A DNA stretch of 48,814 bases, taken from assembly GCA_964475955.1 (NCBI GenBank), contig CAYYZY010000040.1, positions 1 through 48,814 on the forward strand, written 5' to 3'. The position numbers and the translations under genes were made by a program. Origin of the DNA: DATKZH01 sp964475955. Lineage in GTDB: Bacteria > Planctomycetota > Planctomycetia > Pirellulales > Thermoguttaceae. Shown here piece by piece: positions 41,614-48,814 of this stretch; position 1 is the stretch's first letter, and each line of letters opens with the position of its first letter. The notes under the pieces are model-generated. The model was not told where the DNA came from. It saw nothing but the letters and a program-made list of their open reading frames with translations, and ran no database searches.

Positions 41614-41823
41614 ACCGCGAAGCGGTTCTGTCTGATAGCCCGGGGTTGCGCAGCTACCCCGGGGGCCGGGGTCCGATGTCGTCCGTCTACCCCGAAGGGG
41701 TTGTGTCCCGTCCATTCGAGCCGCGTTCCGCACACAACCCCGCTGGGGTAGGGGGGGCGGTGTGTTCCAATCCCGGGGTAGCTCCGCAACCCCGGGCTAA
41801 GGTGCGGAACGCCTTCGGCGTAC
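41614..41823. repeat. Nested inverted-repeat element of about 210 bp
   Basis: Three pairs of arms are nested. Inner: TACCCCGAAGGGGTTGTGT at 41688-41706 with 41732-41750. Middle: 41639-41663 with 41772-41796, 25 bp, one mismatch; each of these arms is itself nearly palindromic (CCCGGGGT ... ACCCCGGG). Outer: about 41614-41638 with 41797-41823, imperfect. The whole can fold as one long cruciform. A read-through frame across it is not a gene. Confidence 0.8.
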
Positions 41824-41870
41824 GAAGACGGAACACAAACGGAACGCAACCTGTCCTCTGCCACCCGCGT

Positions 41871-41896
41871 TTTTTCGCGGAGCGAAAAGCGACCAT
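41871..41896. repeat. Short hairpin (TTTTCGCGGAGCGAAAA)
   Basis: TTTTCGC-GGA-GCGAAAA, 12 bases past the end of hydF. The same stem with an inverted loop and the same AGCGACCAT tail is at 23769-23794. It may end hydF transcription. Confidence 0.5.
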
Positions 41897-41907
41897 TGCG
41901 GCTCAGT

Positions 41908-43134
41908 TTACTTTCCGCGCCGGTAGGCGGAAAGGGCGTCGGGGAAGGGTTCCAGGGCCCGGTCGAAGATGCCCAGGGTGTAGGCGATGGTCATGCCGTA
42001 GTTGGCGATGGGCACGCCGGCCTGGCGGCAGCGGAGCATGCGCGTGAGGACCTCGCGGCGGTTCCACATGCAGGCGCCGCAGTGGACGACGAGTTGGTAC
42101 GAGTCGAGGTCGTCGGGGAAGTCGTGGCCCTGCACGGTTTGGAAGTGGAGCCGGCCGCCCACGTACTGCCGGAGCCAGCGGGGGATCTTGACGCGCCCGA
42201 CGTCGTCGGCGATCGGGTGATGGCTGCACGCCTCGGCCACGAGCACGCGGTCGCCCGGCTTGAGCCGCTCGATGGCCATGGCCCCTTCGACGAACTGGCT
42301 GAGGTCGCCCTTCTGGCGCGCGAAGAGGATGGAGAAGGAGGTCATCTTGATCTCCGGCGGCGTGTCGGCGGCCACCTTGAGGAACGCCTGGGAGTCGGTG
42401 ACGACCAGGGCGGGCGGGCGGCGGAGTCGGTCGAGGGCGTCGCGCAGCTCGCGCTCCTTGACGACCATCGCGTAGCTGTCGCCGTCCAACAGGTCGCGGA
42501 TCGTCTGCACCTGCGGCTGGATCAGCCGGCCCTTGGGCGCCTCCTTGTCGATCGGCACGACGAGCACGGCCAGCTCGCCGGGCGGGACGAGGTCGGCCAC
42601 GATCGGCGGCGTGTCGATGAATTCCTCGGGCGCGGCCTTGATGAGCGCCTCGCGGAGCGCGAGCACGCCGCGGCCTTCGGGGGCGACCGTGTCGACGCGC
42701 GGGATGCGGGCGTCGGCCAGCGCGCGGACGACCTCGTCCGGCGGCTCGGCCAGGTCGCACTTGTTCAACACGGCGATCGTGGGGACGTTGCGGCCGCGCA
42801 GCTCCTCGACGACCCGCTCCTCGAACCGGCCCCACCGGCCGGCGTCGACCACGAGCAGGCCGACGTCGGTGCGGTCGAAGACCTGGCGCGTGCGCTGGGC
42901 GCGGAGTTCGCCGAGCGCGCCCACGTCGTCGATGCCCGCCGTGTCGATGAACAGCACGGGGCCGAGTGGCAGAAGTTCCATCGGTTTTTCGACGGGGTCG
43001 GTCGTCGTTCCGGCGACGGCGGAGACGATGGAGACGTTCTGCCGCGTGAGTGCATTCAGCAACGACGACTTGCCGGCGTTGCGCCGGCCGAAGATGCCGA
43101 TGTGCAGTCGAAAGGACTTGGGGGCGGGTCTCAT
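41908..43134 (-). CDS. hydF: [FeFe]-hydrogenase maturation GTPase HydF
   Basis: HydF is the scaffold that carries the diiron H-cluster precursor built by HydE and HydG and hands it to HydA. The 408-aa protein is the usual length. GTPase domain (residues about 10-170): G1 GRRNAGKSSLLNAL, G2 TTTDPVEK, G3 DTAGIDDVG, G4 NKCD. A dimerisation domain follows. The C-terminal cluster-binding domain has AEACSHHPI near 312 and VVHCGACMWNR near 362, together the conserved C-x-H ... H-C-x-x-C Fe-S site. The gene is the most downstream of the hydE-hydG-hydF run, 150 bp after hydG. Confidence 0.95.
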   Translation of the reverse strand: MRPAPKSFRLHIGIFGRRNAGKSSLLNALTRQNVSIVSAVAGTTTDPVEKPMELLPLGPVLFIDTAGIDDVGALGELRAQRTRQVFDRTDVGLLVVDAGRWGRFEERVVEELRGRNVPTIAVLNKCDLAEPPDEVVRALADARIPRVDTVAPEGRGVLALREALIKAAPEEFIDTPPIVADLVPPGELAVLVVPIDKEAPKGRLIQPQVQTIRDLLDGDSYAMVVKERELRDALDRLRRPPALVVTDSQAFLKVAADTPPEIKMTSFSILFARQKGDLSQFVEGAMAIERLKPGDRVLVAEACSHHPIADDVGRVKIPRWLRQYVGGRLHFQTVQGHDFPDDLDSYQLVVHCGACMWNRREVLTRMLRCRQAGVPIANYGMTIAYTLGIFDRALEPFPDALSAYRRGK

Positions 43135-43284
43135 GGGGAAGCCAGGGAGGAGGGCGACGGACGGTCGAGGTGAAGGAGCGCGGCCGACGCGAAGCGATCA
43201 GGCGGGCTCCGTACGCCCGGTTCGCTCCTTGACGACCAAATCGACGTTGGACGGGTTTAGCCGCCGACGGCACGTCGGCGCGTC

Positions 43285-44709
43285 TTAGAAATACAAATCC
43301 CGCTCATCCGTCTCCCGGATCCGCCGCAGCCGGTCGACGAGCGCGCGCTTGCGGTCTCCTTCGGCGAATCCTTCGAGCTCGCGCCGGATGGCCGCTTCGC
43401 CGGCCGCGCGGGTTTCGGGCGAGGCGTAGTCGACGAGGTACTCCATCAGCGTCAACAGCGCGTTCGGCGTACACATGTTCCGGATGAAGCCGGGGATGGC
43501 GAACTCCATGAAGTGCTCGCCCGTGCGCCCCAGGCGGTAGCAGGCGGTGCAGAAGCTGGGCACGTAGCCGTCGGTCAAGAGTTCGCGCATGACGACGTCG
43601 AGCGAGCGCACGTCGCCCAGTTGGAACTGCTCGCGCTCGAGCACCTGGGCGTCGTCCGCCTCGGTGTAGCCGCCCAACTCGATGCGGCTGCCGGCGTCGA
43701 TCTGCGAAACGCCGAACGCCATCACCTCGCGCCGCAGTTGTGGGGGCTCACGGGCCGTGAGGACCAAGCCGGTATAGGGAACCGACAGCCGCAGCACGGC
43801 CACCAGGCGTCTGAACTCGTCGTCGTCGACGAAATAACTCGCGTCGGGCTCCACGCCGCTGGCCGGCCGGAGCCGCGGGAAGCTGATCGTGTGCGGGCCG
43901 ACGTGGTAGTGCTCCTGGAGGTGGCGCGCGTGGGCCACCAGCCCCAGCACCTCGAATCGCCAGTCGTACAGCCCGAATAGGCAGCCAATGCCCACGTCGT
44001 CGGCGCCGGCCTCCATGGCGCGGGCGACGCCGTCGAGCCGCCAGAGGTAGTTCCCTTTGCGCGTCCCGGCCGGATGGTAGCGGGCGTACGTGGCGTGGTG
44101 GTAGGTCTCCTGGAAGATCTGGTACGTGCCGATGCCCGCCTCACTGACGATCCGATAGCCCTCGTGGTCGAGCGGCGCGGCGTTGATGTTCACCCGGCGG
44201 ATGTTCCCGCGGTCCTTCTGCGTGGCGTAGACCCGGCGCACGCAGTCGGCGATGAACTGGGGGGTGTACTTCGGATGCTCGCCGAAGACGAGGATCAGGC
44301 GCTTGTGGCCCCGGCTCAAGAGGGCCTCGACCTGACGGCGGGTCTCCTCCCCGCTGAGGGTGCGTCGGACGGCGTCGGGGTTCGAGCGGCGGAAGGCGCA
44401 GTAGCGGCAGTCGTTGACGCACTCGTTGCCGATATACAGCGGGGCGAACAGCACGATTCGGTTGCCGTACACGTCGCGCTTCAACTGCCGGGCGGCGTCG
44501 AAAATCTGCTCGACGAGTTCCGGCGCGTCGGCGGCCAGCAGGGCGGCCGTCTCTTCGAGCGCAAGCGGCTCCTTGGCCATGCTCTTGGCGATCACGTCGC
44601 GGAGCTCCGAGGCGTCGGTCTTGCGCGCCACGAGCTCGTGCAACCGGGCCTCGTCGATGAAGTCCCGCCCGCTCGCGCTCAACCGGCTTGGGTCCATGGC
44701 TATCGACAT
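43285..44709 (-). CDS. hydG: [FeFe]-hydrogenase maturation radical SAM tyrosine lyase HydG
   Basis: HydG splits tyrosine into p-cresol and dehydroglycine, yielding the CO and CN ligands of the H-cluster via an Fe(CO)2(CN)-cysteine synthon. The 474-aa protein shows the radical SAM motif CVNDCRYCAF near residue 94 (C-x3-C-x2-C), the ThiH/HydG-like HKRLILVFGEHPKYTP and ETYHHATYARYHPAGTRKGN segments, and the HydG-specific C-terminal cluster site, CTACYRLG with a third Cys 22 residues on (IRNMCTPN), which separates HydG from ThiH. All catalytic cysteines are present. GAGGAG lies 6 bases before ATG 44709. Confidence 0.96.
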   Translation of the reverse strand: MSIAMDPSRLSASGRDFIDEARLHELVARKTDASELRDVIAKSMAKEPLALEETAALLAADAPELVEQIFDAARQLKRDVYGNRIVLFAPLYIGNECVNDCRYCAFRRSNPDAVRRTLSGEETRRQVEALLSRGHKRLILVFGEHPKYTPQFIADCVRRVYATQKDRGNIRRVNINAAPLDHEGYRIVSEAGIGTYQIFQETYHHATYARYHPAGTRKGNYLWRLDGVARAMEAGADDVGIGCLFGLYDWRFEVLGLVAHARHLQEHYHVGPHTISFPRLRPASGVEPDASYFVDDDEFRRLVAVLRLSVPYTGLVLTAREPPQLRREVMAFGVSQIDAGSRIELGGYTEADDAQVLEREQFQLGDVRSLDVVMRELLTDGYVPSFCTACYRLGRTGEHFMEFAIPGFIRNMCTPNALLTLMEYLVDYASPETRAAGEAAIRRELEGFAEGDRKRALVDRLRRIRETDERDLYF

Positions 44710-45078
44710 TGCGCACTCCTCGCTTCAGGCTTCCTGTGGGTGCTTGCGCCCATGGGTTTGGTTTCCGTAGGGTGGGTCGGGGTACGAGACCCACGCGCGA
44801 GACCGCCTCGGCGAGGAGGCCCCGCCGTAGCAGGCACACGCCGTGTGCCGTCCGCTTGTCCTCGCATCCCTTACGCTCGTTCTGGCGCGTCGTATCGCCG
44901 TTCGCTTGTTACAATACATGAAGTGCTTCCTACATGGGCGCGTGGGTCTCGTACCTCGCCCCCCCTACCTGCTCTTCAGCCGCCACGAGTTGCCGCGCAT
45001 CGGCGTGTTCGCGGCTGGGGGCGAGGCGGAGCCTCGCGTTAGTGCGGTCCCAGGCGGAGCCCGGGACCGAGGGCCGGC
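44710..45078. repeat. Repeat-bearing gap between hydE and hydG
   Basis: This 369-bp gap contains the TAGGGTGGGTC hairpin at about 44768-44796, a GTAGCAGGCACACGCCGTGT element near 44826 (family of 2082-2150), and an inverted relative of the first at about 44938-44966. The repeats separate hydE from hydG, so cotranscription is uncertain. Confidence 0.7.
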
Positions 45079-46173
45079 TCAGGGCGGCGCGCCGGAGGGC
45101 TGGCAGCGCTGGAGGTAGTTCGGCGACTCGCCCCGGCCGGTCGCCACGCGGCGGCCCATCGATTCGATCCGCCGCCGCAGGCACGCGTGGCACGTGTCGG
45201 CCGTTTCGCGCACGCAGGCCTTGTCGGGGTAGATCTCGTACAAGCTACGGTATTCGGGCGGGGTAAGGTTCGGCATAACCACGTTGGCTCCCCGGGCCAG
45301 GCCGAGCTCGCGCCCGCTGTCGAGGTTCAGCGTGGCCAGGGCGGTCGTGCTGGGGATATTCGCTTGCGGGCAGACCAGCCTCGCCAGCGCAATCACCTTG
45401 TAGCCCATCCATTCGGTAGCCGGGACCTGCTCGCCCTCCGGGACCGGCGGGGCCAATCGGCCGCTTCCCAGGGGGGTGTGGGGGTGCGGCAGATAGGGCC
45501 CGCAGCCGATCATGTCGAGATCGAGCCGGGCGAAGAGGGCGACGTCGCCGGCGAGGTCGTCGTACGTCTGGCCCGGTACGCCGACCAGCACGCCGCTTCC
45601 CACCTCGTAGCCCAAATCGCGAAGCGTCCGGAGGATCGCCAGACGATCCGATCGGTCCTGGTCGGCGCGACGTGGGTGGATCTGCTCGTACAGCCCCCGG
45701 CGCGAGGTCTCGAATCGCAGCAGGTAGCGGTCGGCCCCGGCCTCGCGCCACGCGGCCAACTCGTCCGGGGTTCGCTCGCCGACGCTGAGGGTGACGGCCA
45801 GCGGCGTCTGGACCTTGATCCGGCGGACCAGATCGTCCAGCCAGTCGGCGTCGGTGGCCGGGTCCTCGCCCGACTGAAGCACGACCGTGCCGTAGCCGAA
45901 CGTCACGGCCTGGTGAGCACACGCGAGGACCTCGTCGGCCGACATGCGGTAGCGGACGAGCCGCCGGTTGGGCGCCCGCAAGCCGCAGTAGGCACACCCG
46001 CGAACGCAGCGGTTGGAGAATTCGATCAGCCCGCGGAGGTGGACCTCGTCGCCGACGGCACGGGCGCGCAGGTCGTCGGCCGCGCGCCAAAGGCATGTCA
46101 AACGCGTGGGATCGTTCTCTCGCAGCCAGGTAAGGATTTCGTTCGGTTTCACGGGGAGGCTTCCATCTCTCAT
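45079..46173 (-). CDS. hydE: [FeFe]-hydrogenase maturation radical SAM enzyme HydE
   Basis: HydE acts on the HydG-made synthon to help build the diiron core and its azadithiolate bridge. The 364-aa protein has the radical SAM motif NRCVRGCAYCGLR near residue 55 (C-x3-C-x2-C), then the HydE-type VTFGYGTVVLQSGEDP, ADRYLLRFETSRRGLYEQIH, GSGVLVGVPGQTYDDLA, DMIGCGPYLPHPHTPLG and a C-terminal CVRETADTCHACL stretch (accessory-cluster cysteines, absent in some HydE). The start is uncertain: ATG 46173 has no clear ribosome site, and GTG 46152 is an alternative. Confidence 0.95.
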   Translation of the reverse strand: MRDGSLPVKPNEILTWLRENDPTRLTCLWRAADDLRARAVGDEVHLRGLIEFSNRCVRGCAYCGLRAPNRRLVRYRMSADEVLACAHQAVTFGYGTVVLQSGEDPATDADWLDDLVRRIKVQTPLAVTLSVGERTPDELAAWREAGADRYLLRFETSRRGLYEQIHPRRADQDRSDRLAILRTLRDLGYEVGSGVLVGVPGQTYDDLAGDVALFARLDLDMIGCGPYLPHPHTPLGSGRLAPPVPEGEQVPATEWMGYKVIALARLVCPQANIPSTTALATLNLDSGRELGLARGANVVMPNLTPPEYRSLYEIYPDKACVRETADTCHACLRRRIESMGRRVATGRGESPNYLQRCQPSGAPP

Positions 46174-46511
46174 TCATCATCACGCATTCCGCCGCCCGGG
46201 GCAATGGCCTTCGGGGGAGCGCGGCCTGAAGATGCGGGTTCTGCGCGGCTTGCGCGCGAGCGGACAGAGCCGGCGGGGGTTGCCATCTTCGGTATGCTTA
46301 GGGAGAATCTCCGATGGTCGGTGTCGGGATCCAGCGTATAGGGGACCCAATCGAGGGGGAGACCCGGCGCGTGGAAGACGCGCCCCACGGCGAAGCCCCG
46401 CCATCGGACTCTTACTCGGTCCCCAGCTTGAACCCTACGGATTCCGGGAGCCTGAGCGTGGTGCCCCGGTAGACACGTCCTCGTTTCGCCACGTGCCCGG
46501 GAGGCGACTCC
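46174..46511. promoter_or_regulatory. Divergent promoter region between hydE and the HydB-like gene
   Basis: This 338-bp gap must contain promoters for both directions. A GGCGCG/CGCGCC hairpin lies near 46367-46386. I found no convincing -35/-10 pair or sigma-54 site. Confidence 0.4.
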
Positions 46512-48695
46512 GTGAGCAATTCGGTTCTTCGGCAGTTCGAGGCGTTGGCCGAGCGGGCGCGCGAGACCCTCAAGGAGCGGTCGGCCGCCGACCGGATCCG
46601 CATCCAGGTCGGCTCGGCCACCTGCGAGCACGCCGCCGGCTCGCAGCAAGTGCTCGAGGAATTCCGCAAGCACGTGGCCGCCTCGGGGCGCGACGACGTG
46701 CTCCTGCACCGCACGGGGTGCACCGGGCGATGCAGCCGCGAGCCGATCGTGGGCGTGCTGATTCCCGGCCAGATGCCCGTCAAATACGAACGGGTCGACC
46801 GGGAGATGGTCCACGGCATCTTCACCCGGCACGTGCTCGGCGGCGAGCCGCTGTTGGACCACGTGCTCGACGGCCCGCTCGAACGGATCGCCCGATACGA
46901 AATCCTCTACTGTAGCGCGGCGCGTTGCGGCTGGAAGGGCCGCGATCTGTGCGCCGACGTGCTGCCCGAAAAGCTCCGGGCCGCCGGGCTGGGGCCCGAG
47001 CAGGTCCAGGTCGACGAAGCCAGTTGCTTCGGGGCCTGCTCGGGCGAAGAGGTGGGCAGGTACGCGCATCTGCTCGTGCGGCCCGACAAGGTGCTCTACC
47101 GGGTGCAAAACGACCGGGACCTCGACGAGATCATCCAGAAGCACCTGCTCGGCGGCCAGGTGGTCGAGCGGTTGATCGTGCCCGGCAAGACGATCGGCCG
47201 CAAGTTCTTCGAGCTGTACGGCGACGTGGCGTTCTTCAACCAGCAGACGCGCGTGGCGCTGCGTCACAACGGGGTGATCGATCCGGAGAGCATCGAGGAG
47301 TACTTCCACTACCGCGGGTTCGAGGCGCTGGCCAAGGTGCTCGACCGCGGCGAGCCGAACTGGGTCGTCGACGAAGTCACCCGGTCGAAGCTCCGCGGCC
47401 GCGGCGGCGGCGGATTCCCGACCGGCAAGAAATGGGCCATGGGCGCGGCGGCCGCCGACTCCACCCGCTACCTCATCTGCAACGCCGACGAGGGCGACCC
47501 GGGCGCCTTCATGGACCGCAGCATGCTCGAGAGCGACCCGTTCAACGTGATCGAAGGGATGCTCATCGGGGCGTACGCGATCGGGGCGTGCCGGGGCTTC
47601 TTCTACGTCCGCGCGGAGTACCCGCTGGCCATCCGGCGGATCCGCAACGCCCTCGACCAGTGCCGGGCGTGGGACCTGCTGGGAGAGAATATCCTCGGCT
47701 CCGGGTTCGATTTCGACCTGGAGATCCGCCTCGGTGCCGGGGCGTTCGTCTGCGGCGAGGAGACGGCCCTGATCCACTCGATCGAGGGCGAGCGCGGGCA
47801 GCCGCGGATCCGCCCGCCGTATCCCACCGAGAGCGGCCTGTGGGGCAAGCCCACGGTGATCAACAACGTGGAGACCTTCGCCAACGTGGCCGCCGTGATC
47901 ACCTACGGGGCCGAATGGTTCGCCCAGTTGGGCACCGAGAAGAGTGGCGGCACGAAGGTGTTCGCGCTGGCGGGAAAGGGACTACACACCGGGCTGATCG
48001 AGGTGCCCATGGGCACCACGCTCCACGAGGTCGTCGAGCGGATCGGCGGGGGCGTGGCCGGCGGCAAGCGTCTGAAGGCGATCCAGACGGGCGGCCCGGC
48101 CGGCGGCTGCATCCCGGAGAAGTGGCTCGACACGCCCATCGACTTCGACACCCTCGCCAAGGCCGGCTCGATCATGGGCTCCGGCGGGATGATCGTGCTC
48201 GACGAAGACGACTGCATGGTCGACGTGGCCAAGTTCTTCATGACCTTCTCCCAGGACGAGTCGTGCGGCAAGTGCACCCCCTGCCGGGAAGGCACCGTGC
48301 GCATGCTCGAAATCCTCGAGCGGATCACCGACGGCAAGGGACGCCCAAAAGACCTGGCGAAGCTCGAGCGCCTGGGAACGCTGATGAAGAAGGCGTCGCT
48401 CTGCGGGCTGGGCCGCGCGGCCCCGAACCCCGTGTTGAGCACGGTGAACCACTTCCGCGACGAGTACCTCGCCCACGTCGCCGACGGCAAATGCCCGGCC
48501 CGGCGGTGCGTGGCCCTCGTCCACTACGAGATCGATCCCGAGAAGTGCGTCGGCTGCACGGCGTGCGCCCGAAACTGCCCGGTTCAGTGCATCGCGGGCG
48601 AGCGGAAGAAGCCACACGAGATCGACCAGGCCCGTTGCATCAAGTGCGGCCGCTGCTTCGAGGTGTGCCGGTTCGAGGCGGTGAAGCGGATGTAG
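46512..48695 (+). CDS. hydB: NuoF/HydB-like NAD(P)H-binding hydrogenase subunit with two N-terminal Trx-like ferredoxin domains
   Basis: A 727-aa iron-sulfur flavoprotein of the HydB/HndC/NuoF family, the NAD(P)H-handling subunit of multimeric, often electron-bifurcating [FeFe] hydrogenases. Two thioredoxin-like [2Fe-2S] domains lie at the N-terminus: residues about 28-110 (TCEHAAG, TGCTGRCSREP) and about 125-215 (YCSAARCGWKG, ASCFGACSGEE); the second has the full C-x4-C plus C-x3-C set. Residues about 220-640 are NuoF-like: LRGRGGGGFPTGKKW (NADH site), NADEGDPGAFMDRSMLE (FMN site), GAFVCGEETALIHSIEG, and ESCGKCTPCREG for a [4Fe-4S]. The C-terminus has two ferredoxin clusters (CVGCTACARNCP, CIKCGRCFEVC). 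The GTG at 46512 follows GGGAGGCGA. Divergent from hydE; the catalytic HydA should be downstream, outside the window. Confidence 0.9.
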   Translation: MSNSVLRQFEALAERARETLKERSAADRIRIQVGSATCEHAAGSQQVLEEFRKHVAASGRDDVLLHRTGCTGRCSREPIVGVLIPGQMPVKYERVDREMVHGIFTRHVLGGEPLLDHVLDGPLERIARYEILYCSAARCGWKGRDLCADVLPEKLRAAGLGPEQVQVDEASCFGACSGEEVGRYAHLLVRPDKVLYRVQNDRDLDEIIQKHLLGGQVVERLIVPGKTIGRKFFELYGDVAFFNQQTRVALRHNGVIDPESIEEYFHYRGFEALAKVLDRGEPNWVVDEVTRSKLRGRGGGGFPTGKKWAMGAAAADSTRYLICNADEGDPGAFMDRSMLESDPFNVIEGMLIGAYAIGACRGFFYVRAEYPLAIRRIRNALDQCRAWDLLGENILGSGFDFDLEIRLGAGAFVCGEETALIHSIEGERGQPRIRPPYPTESGLWGKPTVINNVETFANVAAVITYGAEWFAQLGTEKSGGTKVFALAGKGLHTGLIEVPMGTTLHEVVERIGGGVAGGKRLKAIQTGGPAGGCIPEKWLDTPIDFDTLAKAGSIMGSGGMIVLDEDDCMVDVAKFFMTFSQDESCGKCTPCREGTVRMLEILERITDGKGRPKDLAKLERLGTLMKKASLCGLGRAAPNPVLSTVNHFRDEYLAHVADGKCPARRCVALVHYEIDPEKCVGCTACARNCPVQCIAGERKKPHEIDQARCIKCGRCFEVCRFEAVKRM

Positions 48696-48814
48696 GGGGA
48701 GGAGGGAGAGGGGAGAGGGGAGAAGGGAGTCGGGAGTCGGGAGTCGGGAGAAGGGAGTGGGGAGTCGGGAGTCGGGAGAAGGGAGTCGGGAGTCGGGAGA
48801 AGGGAGTCGGGAGT
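48696..48814. repeat. G-rich heptamer tandem repeat at the window edge
   Basis: After the HydB-like gene the sequence becomes variants of GGGAGTC and GGGAGAA repeated to the end of the window, at least 15 units, preceded by GGAGGGAGAGGGGAGAGGGG. All GGG runs are on the plus strand. The array continues past the window. Confidence 0.9.

Noticed and set aside
41016..41864. 282-codon minus-strand frame and a plus-strand frame at 41257-41751
   Set aside because: Both read through the nested palindromic element and other repeats. The recurring P-G-L-R-S-Y-P type residues come from the repeat, not a protein family.
43285..44709. hydG as thiH (thiazole synthesis)
   Set aside because: The C-terminal C-x2-C-x22-C site and the neighbouring hydE and hydF fit HydG; ThiH lacks that site.
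48696..48814. Terminal repeat as a CRISPR array
   Set aside because: Units are 7 bp with no spacers, so it is a simple tandem repeat.

Overview
The window is GC-rich bacterial DNA that looks like a planctomycete, most likely of the Pirellulales/Lacipirellulaceae type. This is an inference from gene content and style. It holds an SHD1-domain lipoprotein, a WD40-caspase protein, Tat-exported Gfo/Idh/MocA and PhoD proteins, PQQ-like beta-propeller proteins, a DUF1080 remnant, DUF4058 and Uma2 proteins. Genes are mostly solitary or in short runs, and intergenic DNA is long and packed with dispersed hairpin repeats. Three hydrogenase maturation genes and a NuoF/HydB-like subunit suggest an anaerobic or fermentative metabolism. 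I saw no rRNA, tRNA or CRISPR array.

Layout. 1-5.97 kb: phased palindromes, an SHD1 lipoprotein (+), a VWA lipoprotein (-), a LOG-family protein (+) whose end abuts a broken DUF1080 gene. 5.98-10.64 kb (all -): a cysteine-free HesB/IscA-like protein, a sigma-54 activator with no sensor domain, and a 1028-aa fusion of a GT4 glycosyltransferase to an alkaline-phosphatase-superfamily domain. 10.65-11.84 kb: non-coding DNA with a decayed PIN-type toxin and its partner. 11.84-20.95 kb: Tat-exported PhoD, Uma2, a threonyl-tRNA synthetase lacking TGS, class II fructose-bisphosphate aldolase, APS kinase, and two small BON proteins. 21.1-28.1 kb (all -): DUF4058, then an AmmeMemoRadiSam locus (Memo-AMMECR1 fusion lipoprotein, polytopic spermidine-synthase-like protein, small membrane protein, Tat-signal radical SAM enzyme). 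28.3-30.0 kb: the C-terminal third of a ThDP-dependent decarboxylase cut off exactly at a REP-type hairpin, followed by a REP-associated tyrosine transposase and three more hairpins. 30.0-37.0 kb: WD40-caspase (-), Gly-rich secreted protein (+), PQQ-like propeller (-). 37.3-41.0 kb: orphan antitoxin-like protein, sugar phosphate isomerase, Tat-exported oxidoreductase, DUF4160/DUF2442 pair. 41.0-41.9 kb: non-coding DNA with a long stem-loop and a nested palindromic element. 41.9-48.8 kb: hydF, hydG, hydE (-), and divergently a HydB/NuoF-like flavoprotein (+), then a G-rich heptamer repeat running off the window.

How the genes work together. The clearest functional unit is the hydrogenase region: HydE, HydG and HydF build the [FeFe] H-cluster, and the HydB-like protein is the expected NAD(P)H/FMN partner of a multimeric [FeFe] hydrogenase whose catalytic and remaining subunits should lie to the right of the window. 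The second unit is the AmmeMemoRadiSam locus, where the radical SAM gene overlaps the small membrane gene by 4 bases. Its biochemical role is not established, and the spermidine-synthase-like and small membrane genes make this version worth attention. Several loci (DUF1080, ThDP enzyme, PIN toxin, orphan antitoxin) show gene loss, at least two of them with break points lying at repeat elements.
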